A DNA stretch of 10,576 bases from Baffinella frigidus (lineage: Eukaryota > Cryptophyceae > Cryptomonadales > Baffinellaceae): positions 1,843,583-1,854,158 of the forward strand of contig MU646304.1 of assembly GCA_026770585.1 (NCBI GenBank), read 5' to 3'. Numbering within the stretch: position 1 is the first letter of the stretch; every line of letters starts with the position of its first letter. The notes beneath the pieces were generated by a model, which saw nothing but the letters and a program-made list of their open reading frames with translations, was not told where the DNA came from and did no database searches. The translations under genes and the position numbers were made by a program. Below are positions 1 through 7,024 of this stretch, piece by piece.

Positions 1-38
1 CCTCCTCCTCCTCCTCCTCCTCCTCCTCTTCCTCCCCC
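1..38. repeat. CCT trinucleotide microsatellite
   Basis: The window opens with nine uninterrupted CCT units, followed by an imperfect CTTCCTCCCCC tail. It probably extends to the left of the window. No gene is associated with it. Confidence 0.95.
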
Positions 39-283
39 GTGTGCAGTGGTCACATGCAATGAGCGGCGCCGCTGCTGCCCCTCTCCCCCCGAGAGGGCAA
101 GGTCCAGCGTCGGGACTTGCTCGCCCTGCCGAGGAGGGGGGAGGGGGGGCGGGGGTCACTTCCAGAAAGTGCACGCCACCGCGGCGTCGGGAGACGTGGG
201 GAGATACCGTTAAGTGCATGTATGTTGGTGTTTTGCACCTGGAGATGCATCTAGAGTGTCGAAAAGGTTCAATCTTTCGCGCC

Positions 284-339
284 ATTAATGGTGAAGATTT
301 CAGTATCATTTATTAATGGTGAAGATTTCAGTATCATTT
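284..339. repeat. Perfect 28-bp tandem duplication
   Basis: A 28-bp AT-rich unit starting ATTAATGGTGAAG and ending TATCATTT occurs twice head-to-tail (284-311 and 312-339) with no mismatch. Perfect identity suggests a recent slippage or microhomology duplication. Confidence 0.95.
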
Positions 340-414
340 CACATGATTTAGGCCCGAGTGAGTGAGTGGTCTCTGCTCCGGCGCGGCTGGCAATATCCGT
401 GCGACGCAAAAGGC

Positions 415-450
415 GCCACGCCCCCACGAAGAGCCACGCCCCCGCGAAGA
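415..450. repeat. 18-bp tandem duplication, GCCACGCCCCC type
   Basis: Two adjacent 18-bp units (415-432 and 433-450) differ by one base. Each contains CCACGCCC, a GC-box-like sequence, but no gene start nearby lets me call it regulatory. Confidence 0.85.
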
Positions 451-529
451 TCAAGCTGGTGCAGCCAGGCTGGGAAATCAGGGCTCTGTCCGTTTTTTGG
501 TTGGCTAAAATTATGAGGACCACCAAAAT

Positions 530-1441
530 TCACACTCTTGGCGTCGTGGCTAGCTGAGGGAGAGGGTGGTGGCGAGGGGGCACCGTGTCAGAGTGGTCGG
601 ATGATAGGGAGGAGCACAAGGGCGAGGAGCGAGCCGAGGTTTCCGAGAGCAAGTCCCGCCCCCCACCTTTTCTTTCGCGCCATTCCACTCCTTTCTCTTT
701 CGCCGCAGCCTTCTCCCTCGCCACGGTCTTCTTGTAGTCAGTGAGCTGTGGGTGTCTGCTCCAGGCTTCCTCTGGGAACGGCAGCGGTTCGCCGAGCGGC
801 GCACGCTTCACCGTGAAGGAGGTGTGCGTTCCCGTGACCGCTTCTGGGGCGTACTCGGAAGCGCGCTGCACCAGCGATAGCGTCAGCTGGTACGTTCCTT
901 GGTGCGAGAGGGGAAGCACGGCCTTGAAGGAGATGTCGCCCGCGCTATTTCGAACCTGTTCAGACTCGGCAGGCAGCCGCCACCTCCCGAACTCCTCGAA
1001 GTTGATAGAGATCGCCAACTCAAAATGGCCCTCCATTCCGAGCGGGACGTTCACGAGACGCGACCAGAGCTCGAAGCCATGCAGCTCAACGCCAGCACGC
1101 GCCGCTGGCAACACGAACAACAACCCCGGCTCGGCGGGTGAGTCAATCACGCAAGAAGTTATCCGCGGCTCCCAGCCCACCCCTCCTCCCATCGAAAGAG
1201 GCTCGCTGAACGACGTGGGGAGATATCGTTGAGTTTCCTCCGAGGAGGGCGGCCACGACGAGCCGCGCAGGAACATCGGTTCGCTTTGATCCAGCAGCGA
1301 CACGAGCGACCCAGAGGCGCACGAAGAGAGAGGAGAGGGGCTCCGTGCGCGCCTGCCATCTGACCATCCTGCGCCGACTGGCTCCAAGGAAGCTACCACG
1401 AGCGCCAGCCACGCCGGCAGGAGAGCGCGCCTCGTGCGCAT
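530..1441 (-). CDS. Putative secreted or membrane-anchored protein, unknown family
   Basis: Unrecognised protein of 303 residues if read without introns. I start it at the ATG at 1441-1439, which has a purine at -3; the frame stays open upstream to a GTG at 1477, but no earlier ATG was chosen. Residues 1-24 form a typical signal peptide: MRTRR, then a hydrophobic LLPAWLALVVASL segment, then small residues (PVGAG). Residues about 110-220 alternate hydrophobic and polar residues (for example GHFELAISINFEEFGRW, then GTYQLTLSLVQ), as in a beta-sandwich or Ig-like domain; this fold is an inference. The last 60 or so residues change character: Lys/Glu-rich, then Ser/Pro/His-rich. A donor-like AAAAG|GTGGGG lies near 667 on the minus strand, so the true gene may splice there and the tail may be intron. 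It runs divergently from the glutamate synthase gene and is separated from it by more than 4 kb of repeats. A frame of 163 codons on the opposite strand (741-1232) is probably a shadow. Confidence 0.55.
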   Translation of the reverse strand: MRTRRALLPAWLALVVASLEPVGAGWSDGRRARSPSPLSSCASGSLVSLLDQSEPMFLRGSSWPPSSEETQRYLPTSFSEPLSMGGGVGWEPRITSCVIDSPAEPGLLFVLPAARAGVELHGFELWSRLVNVPLGMEGHFELAISINFEEFGRWRLPAESEQVRNSAGDISFKAVLPLSHQGTYQLTLSLVQRASEYAPEAVTGTHTSFTVKRAPLGEPLPFPEEAWSRHPQLTDYKKTVAREKAAAKEKGVEWRERKGGGRDLLSETSARSSPLCSSLSSDHSDTVPPRHHPLPQLATTPRV

Positions 1442-1468
1442 CGCAGAGCCAGCTGCTTCTGGCGCGTC

Positions 1469-1476
1469 TGACGTCA
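1469..1476. promoter_or_regulatory. Palindromic TGACGTCA (CRE/bZIP-type) site
   Basis: A perfect 8-bp TGACGTCA lies 27 bp upstream of the chosen ATG of the minus-strand gene. This sequence is the known core target of CREB/ATF-type bZIP factors. Binding in this organism is inferred from motif and position only. It could also lie in the 5' UTR. Confidence 0.4.
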
Positions 1477-1506
1477 CTGGGTGTTGACGCGCGGAACCAA
1501 AGGAGG

Positions 1507-1560
1507 GGGTCCATAGACGTCAAATGAATTCTGGCGGGAAAATACGAACCAGCCGGATTT
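1507..1560. repeat. 54-bp direct repeat, copy 1, with E2F-like site
   Basis: The 54 bp from GGGTCCATAGACGTC to CAGCCGGATTT recur at 1810-1863 with about two mismatches, 303 bp apart. Each copy includes GACGTC and GGCGGGAAAA (1533-1542 here). Read on the minus strand the latter is TTTTCCCGCC, matching the E2F/DP consensus TTTSSCGC. Copy 1 is about 90 bp upstream of the ATG at 1441, a promoter-like position. Confidence 0.8.
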
Positions 1561-1602
1561 TGGCTGTCTCCGGCAATTTTTCGGTGTTGGTGGAGGGCAT
1601 TA

Positions 1603-1643
1603 ATTTCGCCCGGAGGGCGAAATCGCGGCGCGAAGCGCCGCGA
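1603..1643. repeat. Two adjacent 9-bp-stem, 3-nt-loop hairpins plus A-run
   Basis: ATTTCGCCC-GGA-GGGCGAAAT (1603-1623) is followed directly by TCGCGGCGC-GAA-GCGCCGCGA (1623-1643), the two sharing one base, and then an unbroken A-run. Both stems are perfect. The second contains GCGAAGC, known as an exceptionally stable DNA mini-hairpin. Function is unknown; the pair sits midway between the two 54-bp repeats. Confidence 0.85.
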
Positions 1644-1809
1644 AAAAAAATGCCACTTTTGAACGCCTGATGCTGTGTTTATTCTGAAAATTTATTTAAA
1701 ACCGTCTTCTCCCCCTCTTCAAAATGCCACCCAAAAAGTTTGCAGTGCGACGACGAGAACATTTTCTAAAATAATGAGAGACGTGCAATTTTCGATTTCG
1801 AAAGATTTC

Positions 1810-1863
1810 GGGTCCATAGACGTCAAATGAATTCTGGCGGGAAAATTCGAACCAGCTGGATTT
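1810..1863. repeat. 54-bp direct repeat, copy 2, with E2F-like site
   Basis: Second copy of the sequence at 1507-1560, with GGCGGGAAAA at 1836-1845. The copies flank about 250 bp that carry the double hairpin. This layout would fit a segmental duplication, or a small element bounded by direct repeats. Confidence 0.8.
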
Positions 1864-2060
1864 AGATTTTTTTTTTAAGGGGCTCGGTCCAACCTGCGTG
1901 GGTAGTTCCGGGGAGCTCATCCGTAGATCGTTCCCAACTCCTCAAGAGTGAGGTGGGCGCTGGCCTTCGATGTGAGTGTAAAATAAAACACCAAAGCACC
2001 AAAGGCTGTCTCTTGAAAAAAATCCTTGCCTTAAAGGTACCTCTTTTGGAAGCAATCAGA

Positions 2061-2221
2061 CACCCCAAGAGAGCCACCCTGTATCCCCTCTTCACGAGCC
2101 TCTGCACTGGAGAGCGAAACGCGATCCGAAAGCAAAAATGCTTTCTCTGCAGTCCTTTCTACGGAAGGGCGTGGCGTTGGGCTATGTTGGGAGAAATTAA
2201 AACCTAAGGACCTAAAGGACC
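2061..2221 (+). repeat. Dispersed repeat module A, copy 1
   Basis: About 160 bp from CACCCCAAGAGAGCCACCC to CCTAAAGGACC, repeated with high identity at 2579-2740. It includes a TTTCTCTGCAGTCCTTTC stretch and ends with GGGCTATGTTGGGAG followed by CCTAAAGGAC units. Short open frames through both copies give similar peptides (for example ATLYP and CFLCSPFYGRA). This only reflects DNA identity, so I do not call them genes. Confidence 0.85.
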
Positions 2222-2226
2222 TTGGT

Positions 2227-2386
2227 CTAACTCAAACGCCCGATGAGGATACCCTTTAGCCGGCTCTGCCGCGATCCTTCTGCAACGGGGGGCCTGATGT
2301 GATCCGAAAGGAAGCACGGCCTTTCTGTAGGATACGTTCCGGTGTCCGCCTATGTTGGGAGTTAAAAGAACCTAAAGGACCTAAAG
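2227..2386 (+). repeat. Dispersed repeat module B, copy 1
   Basis: Begins CTAACTCAAACGCCCGATG and ends TATGTTGGGAG...CCTAAAGGACCTAAAG. It directly follows module A copy 1. A full-length relative is at 3099-3260, a 3' part at 2743-2833, and an inverted relative at 5487-5604. The shared ending (TATGTTGGGAG plus CCTAAAGGA runs) links modules A and B into one repeat family. Confidence 0.85.
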
Positions 2387-2578
2387 AAAAGTGGTCAATA
2401 AGTGTCAATGTTTGGTTTGACATCTGTCTCATCTCACCCCCACACAACCCCCCTCACCTTGTGGGGTATCCGTGGTTGGAGCTTTTATACTTCAACCATG
2501 GGTTACCATGAGCCTCAGAACCAGGCTGACTTGGGTTCGGTGCGTGGGCGAGCGCGCGCCCATGTGAGCAGCCTCAAA

Positions 2579-2740
2579 CACCCCAAAAGAGCCACCCTTT
2601 ATCCCCTCTACACGAGCCTCTGCACTGGAGAGCTAAACGCGATCCGAAGGCAAAAATGCTTTCTCTGCAGTCCTTTCTACGGAAGGGCGTGTCGTTGGGC
2701 TATGTTGGGAGCATTTAAAACCTAAAGGACCTAAAGGACC
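2579..2740 (+). repeat. Dispersed repeat module A, copy 2
   Basis: Near-identical to 2061-2221, with single-base changes and a one-base length difference. It is followed immediately by the 3' part of module B, so the A-then-B order is preserved but the first half of B is missing. Confidence 0.85.
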
Positions 2741-2742
2741 TA

Positions 2743-2833
2743 TGATGTGATCCGAAAGGAAGCATGGCCTTTCTGCAGGATACGTTCCGGTGTCCGCCTA
2801 AGTTGGGAGCTCGAAGAACCTAAAGGACCTAAA
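2743..2833 (+). repeat. Dispersed repeat module B, copy 2 (5'-truncated)
   Basis: Starts at TGATGTGATCCGAAAGGAAG and ends in AACCTAAAGGACCTAAAA. It lacks the CTAACTCAAACGCCC half present in copies 1 and 3. Further fragments (TATGTTGGGAG, CCTAAAGG) continue to about 2897. Confidence 0.8.
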
Positions 2834-3098
2834 ACCGCCTATGTTGGGAGTTAAAAGAACCTTTAGAAAGGAACTAAAGGAAAAGGACCTAAAGGATAGT
2901 CTACATGTACACATCCACCTCTCTTACTCTCTCGCTCGCTGACTTCCGTGCATTGGGGGAAACCTCTACATGCGTTTGGTTTGACATCTGAGGTATCCGT
3001 GGTTGGAGCTCCCATGAGCCTAACGATGGGATGCCATATGGGCCTTCAGCCGACTTGCCTTATCCTGAGTGTGTGTGCGAGGTCTGTGCCTCTTTGGC

Positions 3099-3260
3099 CT
3101 AACTCAAACGCCCGATGAGGATACCCTTTTAGCCGGTTCTGCCCCGATCCTCTGCACTGGGGGCCCTGATGTGATCCTCAAGGAAGCATGGCCTTTCTAC
3201 AGAACCAGTTCCGGTGTCTGCCTATGTTGGGAGCTCGAAGAACCTAAAGGACCTAAAGGA
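3099..3260 (+). repeat. Dispersed repeat module B, copy 3
   Basis: Full-length relative of 2227-2386 with scattered substitutions, ending GAGCTCGAAGAACCTAAAGG. Two further TATGTTGGGAGCTCGAATAA fragments follow at about 3343-3390. Between the second and third copies, 2974-3020 repeats the GTTTGGTTTGACATCTG and GGTATCCGTGGTTGGAGCT strings of 2410-2480. Confidence 0.85.
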
Positions 3261-3527
3261 CATTGCACCCACTGGAGAGCTCCAAACGCGATCCGAAAGC
3301 AGGTTCAAGGTTTGGGCTTTAAAAAACATCATTGCACCTAGGACTATGTTGGGAGCTCGAATAATGCCTATGTTGGGAGCTCGAATAACCTAAAGGATCC
3401 CGCTGTGGTGAGAATGGTTTTGGATATGTGATCGCCTCGACGCTTGCGGCTCCAAGAACCTGAAGGACCTAAAGGCTTTTCCTCGATTTCCGACCTGTGG
3501 TCCTTGTGTGTGTGAGCGCGTTCCCAC

Positions 3528-3746
3528 TTGGGGCAGTCGATGGTGGCCAAGCTCGAAGAAGAGGATCAGATCGCCGCGCCCGTCCTTGAATGCGGACATC
3601 CCGCTGGCAGCCTTGCCGTTCTCCATCCTGCTTGCGTCGGGCAACACCGGCGCAAGCTTGCGAAGTCGCACAGGGAAGAGAACGCACAGGCGCTCCTAAC
3701 CTCTGTGTTTTCCTGTGTATTCCTCACGAGGGGAATTCCTTTTTAG
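3528..3746 (+). other. Coding-like island, possible gene remnant
   Basis: A GC-rich patch inside repeat DNA has open frames on both strands. The plus frame gives 72 residues beginning MGQSMVAKLEEEDQIAAPVL. A minus frame (3671-3390, 93 codons) reads RLRKLAPVLPDASRM and then DLILFFELG. Base composition resembles the exons elsewhere in the window more than the surrounding repeats. I recognise no family and cannot choose the strand. It may be a gene fragment carried by the repeats, or chance. Confidence 0.2.
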
Positions 3747-3770
3747 TGGAATGATCCCCGAAATAGCCCA

Positions 3771-3822
3771 ATATCCTAAAGTCTACCTAATGACTTATAT
3801 CCTAAAGTCTACCTAATGACTT
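3771..3822. repeat. Perfect 26-bp tandem duplication
   Basis: The unit ATATCCTAAAGTCTACCTAA plus TGACTT occurs twice without mismatch (3771-3796 and 3797-3822). It lies just left of the telomere-like field; short GTCGGAGTCGGAGTTCCC repeats follow at about 3853-3873. Confidence 0.95.
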
Positions 3823-3890
3823 ATGTTCTATCGTTCGGAGTTCCCCTCCCAGAGTCGGAGTCGGAGTTCCCATCCTACCCACACTACCCA

Positions 3891-5486
3891 CAGGGTTGAG
3901 GGTTGAGGGTTTAGGGTTGAGAGCTAGGGTTGAGGGTTCAGGGTTCAGGATTTAGGATAAGGTTGACTAGTGTCATACGCCTACCAATATACAGGCTGTT
4001 TGGTTTATAGGGTGTATTTCCCCTTAAGACAACTTGTCTTAAGACAAGTAAGGCTGTACCCGAAATTCAGTACCCGAAACCCGGTTCACAGGCTCTTTAG
4101 GGTCATATCTTCTTGTTTATGCACACACTGGGTTTACACCGCACCCAGCGGCTCTAGCCATCAACCACTGCACCATTGAACAAAAGCTTCTCCTCTGACG
4201 TCTTATAAGCGCTGGTGACCTGCGCGCCCAGAGAAAGGAACACTCTCATATTGAGGGTTCAGGGTTGAGGGTTGAGGGTTGAGGATTGAGGGTTGAGGGT
4301 TGAGGGTGTGGGGTTTAGAGTCTAAGGTTTAGGGTAAGGGTTCAGGGTTCAGGTTTAGGGTTTAGGGTGTAAAGGGTTCATGGTTCATGATTTAGGGTGT
4401 CAGGTTTTAGGTCCAGTGTTTGGGGTTTAGGCTCCAAGGTTAAGGGTTTAGGGTTGATGGTTCAGGGTTTAGAGTTCACGGTTCAGGCTCAGGGTTTGGG
4501 GTTTAAGGTTTAGGGTTTGGGGCTTAGGGTTGAGTGACATGTTTCAGGGTTTAGTGTCATAGTCCAGGGTTTAGGGTCATAGCTGAATGCTCTTGTTTTA
4601 GGGTTTAAGGTTCAGGGTCCAGGGTTTAGGGTTTAGTGTTCAGGGTTAGAGATTCATGGTTCATTATTTGCAGATTTGTGGTTTAGTGTTCAGGGCTGAG
4701 GGGCGAGGGTTCAAGGTTTAGGGTTTAGAAATGAGGTTTGATGGTTCAGGGTTCAGGTTCAGGGATAAGGTTTGGGGTTTAGGTTTTAGGTTTTAGGGTT
4801 TAGGGTTTAGGGTTTAGGGTTTAGAGTTTAGGGTTTAGAGTTTAGGGTTTATGGTTTATGGTTTGGGGTTGAGGGCATGCTGAGGGCTGGTGTCGAGACG
4901 TGCTTGATGTTCTGTCGTGCATCCCCCCCAAGTCACAACGCGAGGTTTCACCATTCAGTGGACGTCAACCATAAAGCGCAAGCGAAAAACTCTAAGCCTG
5001 CTGCAAAATCTCTAAACCCTAAACCCTAAAACCTACACCCTGCACCCTGCACATTACATGCCCAACCCGAAACTTCAACGCCTGCACCATTTCAGGGATA
5101 AGGTTTGGGGTTTAGGGTTTAGGGTTTAGGGTTTGGGGTTTAGGGTTTAGGGTTTAGAGTTTAGGTTTTAGGTTTTAGGTTTTAGGGTTTAGGGTTTAGG
5201 GTTTAGGGTTTAGGATGGAGGGTTTAGGGTTGAGGGCTTAGGGTTGAGGGTTGAAGGTTTAGGGTTGAGGGTTGATGGTTTTGGTTTTTTGACAAAATAC
5301 TCAAAAAGGACCAGTATCCCGGGCTGTTTTGTTTTTTAACAAAAAATGGTTGTTGTGAAATTGGTTGACGGGTTCTTGACTGCCACACCAAAGAGTTAGG
5401 GTGCAGGAATTAGGGTTCAGGGTTCAGGTTTTAGGGTTTGGGTTTCAGGGTTCAGGGTTTTAGGTTTTGGGGTCTTGGGGTTTGGG
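3891..5486 (+). repeat. Degenerate TTTAGGG telomere-like repeat field
   Basis: Tandem and scattered heptamers of TTTAGGG, TTCAGGG and TTGAGGG type dominate 3893-3963, 4251-4876, 5098-5276 and 5396-5486. The cleanest TTTAGGG runs are near 4795-4850 and 5114-5215. Non-repeat islands interrupt the field at about 3964-4250, 4877-5097 and 5282-5396. A short opposite-strand patch (TCTAAACCCTAAACCCTAAA, 5011-5030) lies inside the second island. TTTAGGG is the plant/algal-type telomere unit. Heavy degeneracy and flanking unique DNA indicate an interstitial or subtelomeric array, not a working chromosome end. No gene is supported here. Confidence 0.85.
4023..4049. repeat. Two overlapping perfect palindromes
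   Basis: CTTAAGACAA-C-TTGTCTTAAG (4023-4043) overlaps ACTTGTCTTAAGACAAGT (4032-4049). The same TTGTCTTAAG arm can therefore pair with either neighbour. It sits in a non-repeat island of the telomere-like field. Confidence 0.9.
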
Positions 5487-5604
5487 GTATCCTCATCGGG
5501 CGTTCGTTGGGTCCTTTAGGTTCTTCGAGCTCCCAACATGGGCGGACACCGAAACTTGTTCTGTGAAAAAGGCCATGTTCCCTTTCGGATCACATCAAGC
5601 CCCT
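5487..5604 (-). repeat. Inverted copy of module B
   Basis: Read on the minus strand this gives TTGATGTGATCCGAAAGGGA, then TTTCGGTGTCCGCCCATG, then TTGGGAGCTCGAAGAACC, CCTAAAGGAC and finally CGCCCGATGAGGATACC. These are the module B blocks of 2227-3260 on the other strand, with the CGCCCGATGAGGATACC block moved to the other end. It abuts the right edge of the telomere-like field. Confidence 0.8.
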
Positions 5605-5883
5605 CTGTACGAAGAGTTCGTTATTTCCTACAGCGTTCCTTTATTGAGGTCAACCAAGGCCCTTCATCAGGTCCTTTAATAAAGGTCCGTGCTGGTTTTA
5701 TTTCTTGGTTCAGTAGTTTTTGTCTTAGACCAGTTGCCTTTGGGCAAAAAGTTCCCGCTGAAGACCTGGAAAGTGACTTAAGATGAAATGTCGAATACAC
5801 GGAAAGCGAGAAAGCCGAACGGAAGAGGCCGACTGTGGTTCCTTGCCATGCAGGGTCGCCGACAAGAGGGCGCGTCGGGCACC
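5605..5883 (+). promoter_or_regulatory. 5' flank of the glutamate synthase gene
   Basis: Presumed promoter and 5' UTR. No clear TATA box is visible. One small palindrome, CCTTTA-A-TAAAGG, lies at 5673-5685. ATGs occur at 5783 (out of frame, overlapping the gene start), 5788 and 5848 (both in frame). Unless transcription starts after about 5850 these would act as upstream or alternative starts. Confidence 0.4.
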
Positions 5884-6195
5884 ATGGTGCGCGCAGCGCT
5901 GTTCGTGTCGCTACCGGCGCTCGCCATGGCGTTCATGCCGTCCGGTGGCGTCCCGGGACTGCGTTCGCAGCGCCCCGGAGCTGCTACCTGGGCCGGGCTG
6001 GGCCGGCCCAGCCCCCTCTTCGCTGCGCCGCTCGCCTCGCGCAAGGCGTCGCTCCGCGTGGGCAGGGCGTCCCCCTTGATGATGGGCAACGCGGTCAACA
6101 ACCCTGAATTTCAGTACCTTGAGGAGCGTGACGCGTGCGGCGTCGGCTTCGTGGCGACCCGCAAGGGCGATGCCACCCACGACGTCGTGCACAAG
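5884..6195 (+). CDS. Fd-GOGAT exon 1: bipartite plastid leader and catalytic Cys
   Basis: 104 codons. [16 protein letters not shown] is a compact signal peptide with a predicted cut before FMPSG, the A-F motif known for secondary red plastids. Residues 17-74 contain no Asp or Glu but several Arg, Ser and Ala, as expected of a transit peptide. The mature region begins at Cys85 (codon at 6136) in [10 protein letters not shown]. The exon ends CACAAG|GTCAGT. A longer in-frame start at 5788 would bury the signal peptide behind 32 residues, so it is less likely. Confidence 0.9.
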
Positions 6196-6977
6196 GTCAG
6201 TCCCGTATCTATGACGGCCAACGGTGCTGTAGACACGGCACTGACGCTCCGGTGAGGATGAGGTGTGATTGGCAACCTCGCGCAGTGGGGGCCGTTTCGG
6301 GGCGACCTTTCGCTGCATCGCCTATGATACAGGTTTGAGGTCGGCTTACAGGTTTGAGGCGGACGATCCATCACCAACACACGGACCCATCACCACTGTG
6401 CGAACGACCAGTTGACCGGACATGGCGACGGTATTTTCGCAGAGAGTGCAGCCGTGTGACGTTCGGCGCTCTCCCTCCTGTTAACCTGCATTGTGACAGA
6501 GTCTACTAGCGGTGCGCTGAAAACAAACAAACTCTCGGTGGGTCGGTTTGAGCTGATGGTGTGCTTCGTGTGTGACAGGCGACCGTGGCGCTTGGATGCA
6601 TGGAGCACCGCGGCGCGTGTGGCGCGGACTCGGACAGTGGGGATGGCGCGGGCCTGATGACGCAGATTCCATGGGAGCTTTTCTCGTCCATGGTCAAGGG
6701 CGACGACATCAAGAAATCGGGCGTGGGGATGATGTTCCTCCCGCAGGACAGTGACAAGCGTGCGGCGGCCAAGGCGGCCATCGAGGAGGTGGCCAAGAAG
6801 AACGGCCTCGCGGTGCTTGGGTGGCGCGAGGTGCCCGTGAACCCTAAGGTTCTGGGCGAGCTTGCGCTCGCGGTGGTCCCGACCATGGAGCAGATCGTGC
6901 TGCAGTCGGAGGCGGGCCTCACCGGCGATGAGCTCGAGCAGCAGCTCTACGTCGTCATGCGCTCCGTCCAGGTCCCT

Positions 6978-7024
<47 letters not shown>

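Larger units (their letters stand above)
39..529. other. Intergenic stretch, no supported gene
   Basis: Only short, mutually overlapping frames occur here on both strands, and none has recognisable motifs. Visible structure is limited to G-rich runs near 132-155 and two exact or near-exact tandem duplications (284-339 and 415-450). The stretch lies downstream of the 3' end of the minus-strand gene at 530-1441, so it may include its 3' UTR. Confidence 0.6.

Noticed and set aside
741-1232. 163-codon plus-strand frame
   Set aside because: Opposite to the longer minus frame that has an ATG start and a signal peptide; no recognisable motif. Not fully excluded.
1603-1650. Bacterial-type intrinsic terminator
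   Set aside because: The window is nuclear eukaryotic DNA; the hairpin pair with an A-run is not downstream of a gene in the needed orientation.
2402-2725. Small gene over module A copy 2
   Set aside because: The similar peptide in copy 1 results from DNA repeat identity; frame limits differ and there is no family match.
2061-3390. CRISPR-like array
   Set aside because: Repeats are about 160 bp, diverged, with no regular spacers, in a spliced eukaryotic genome.
3891-5486. A working chromosome end
   Set aside because: The heptamers are heavily degenerate, include opposite-strand units, and are followed by the inverted module and an intact gene.
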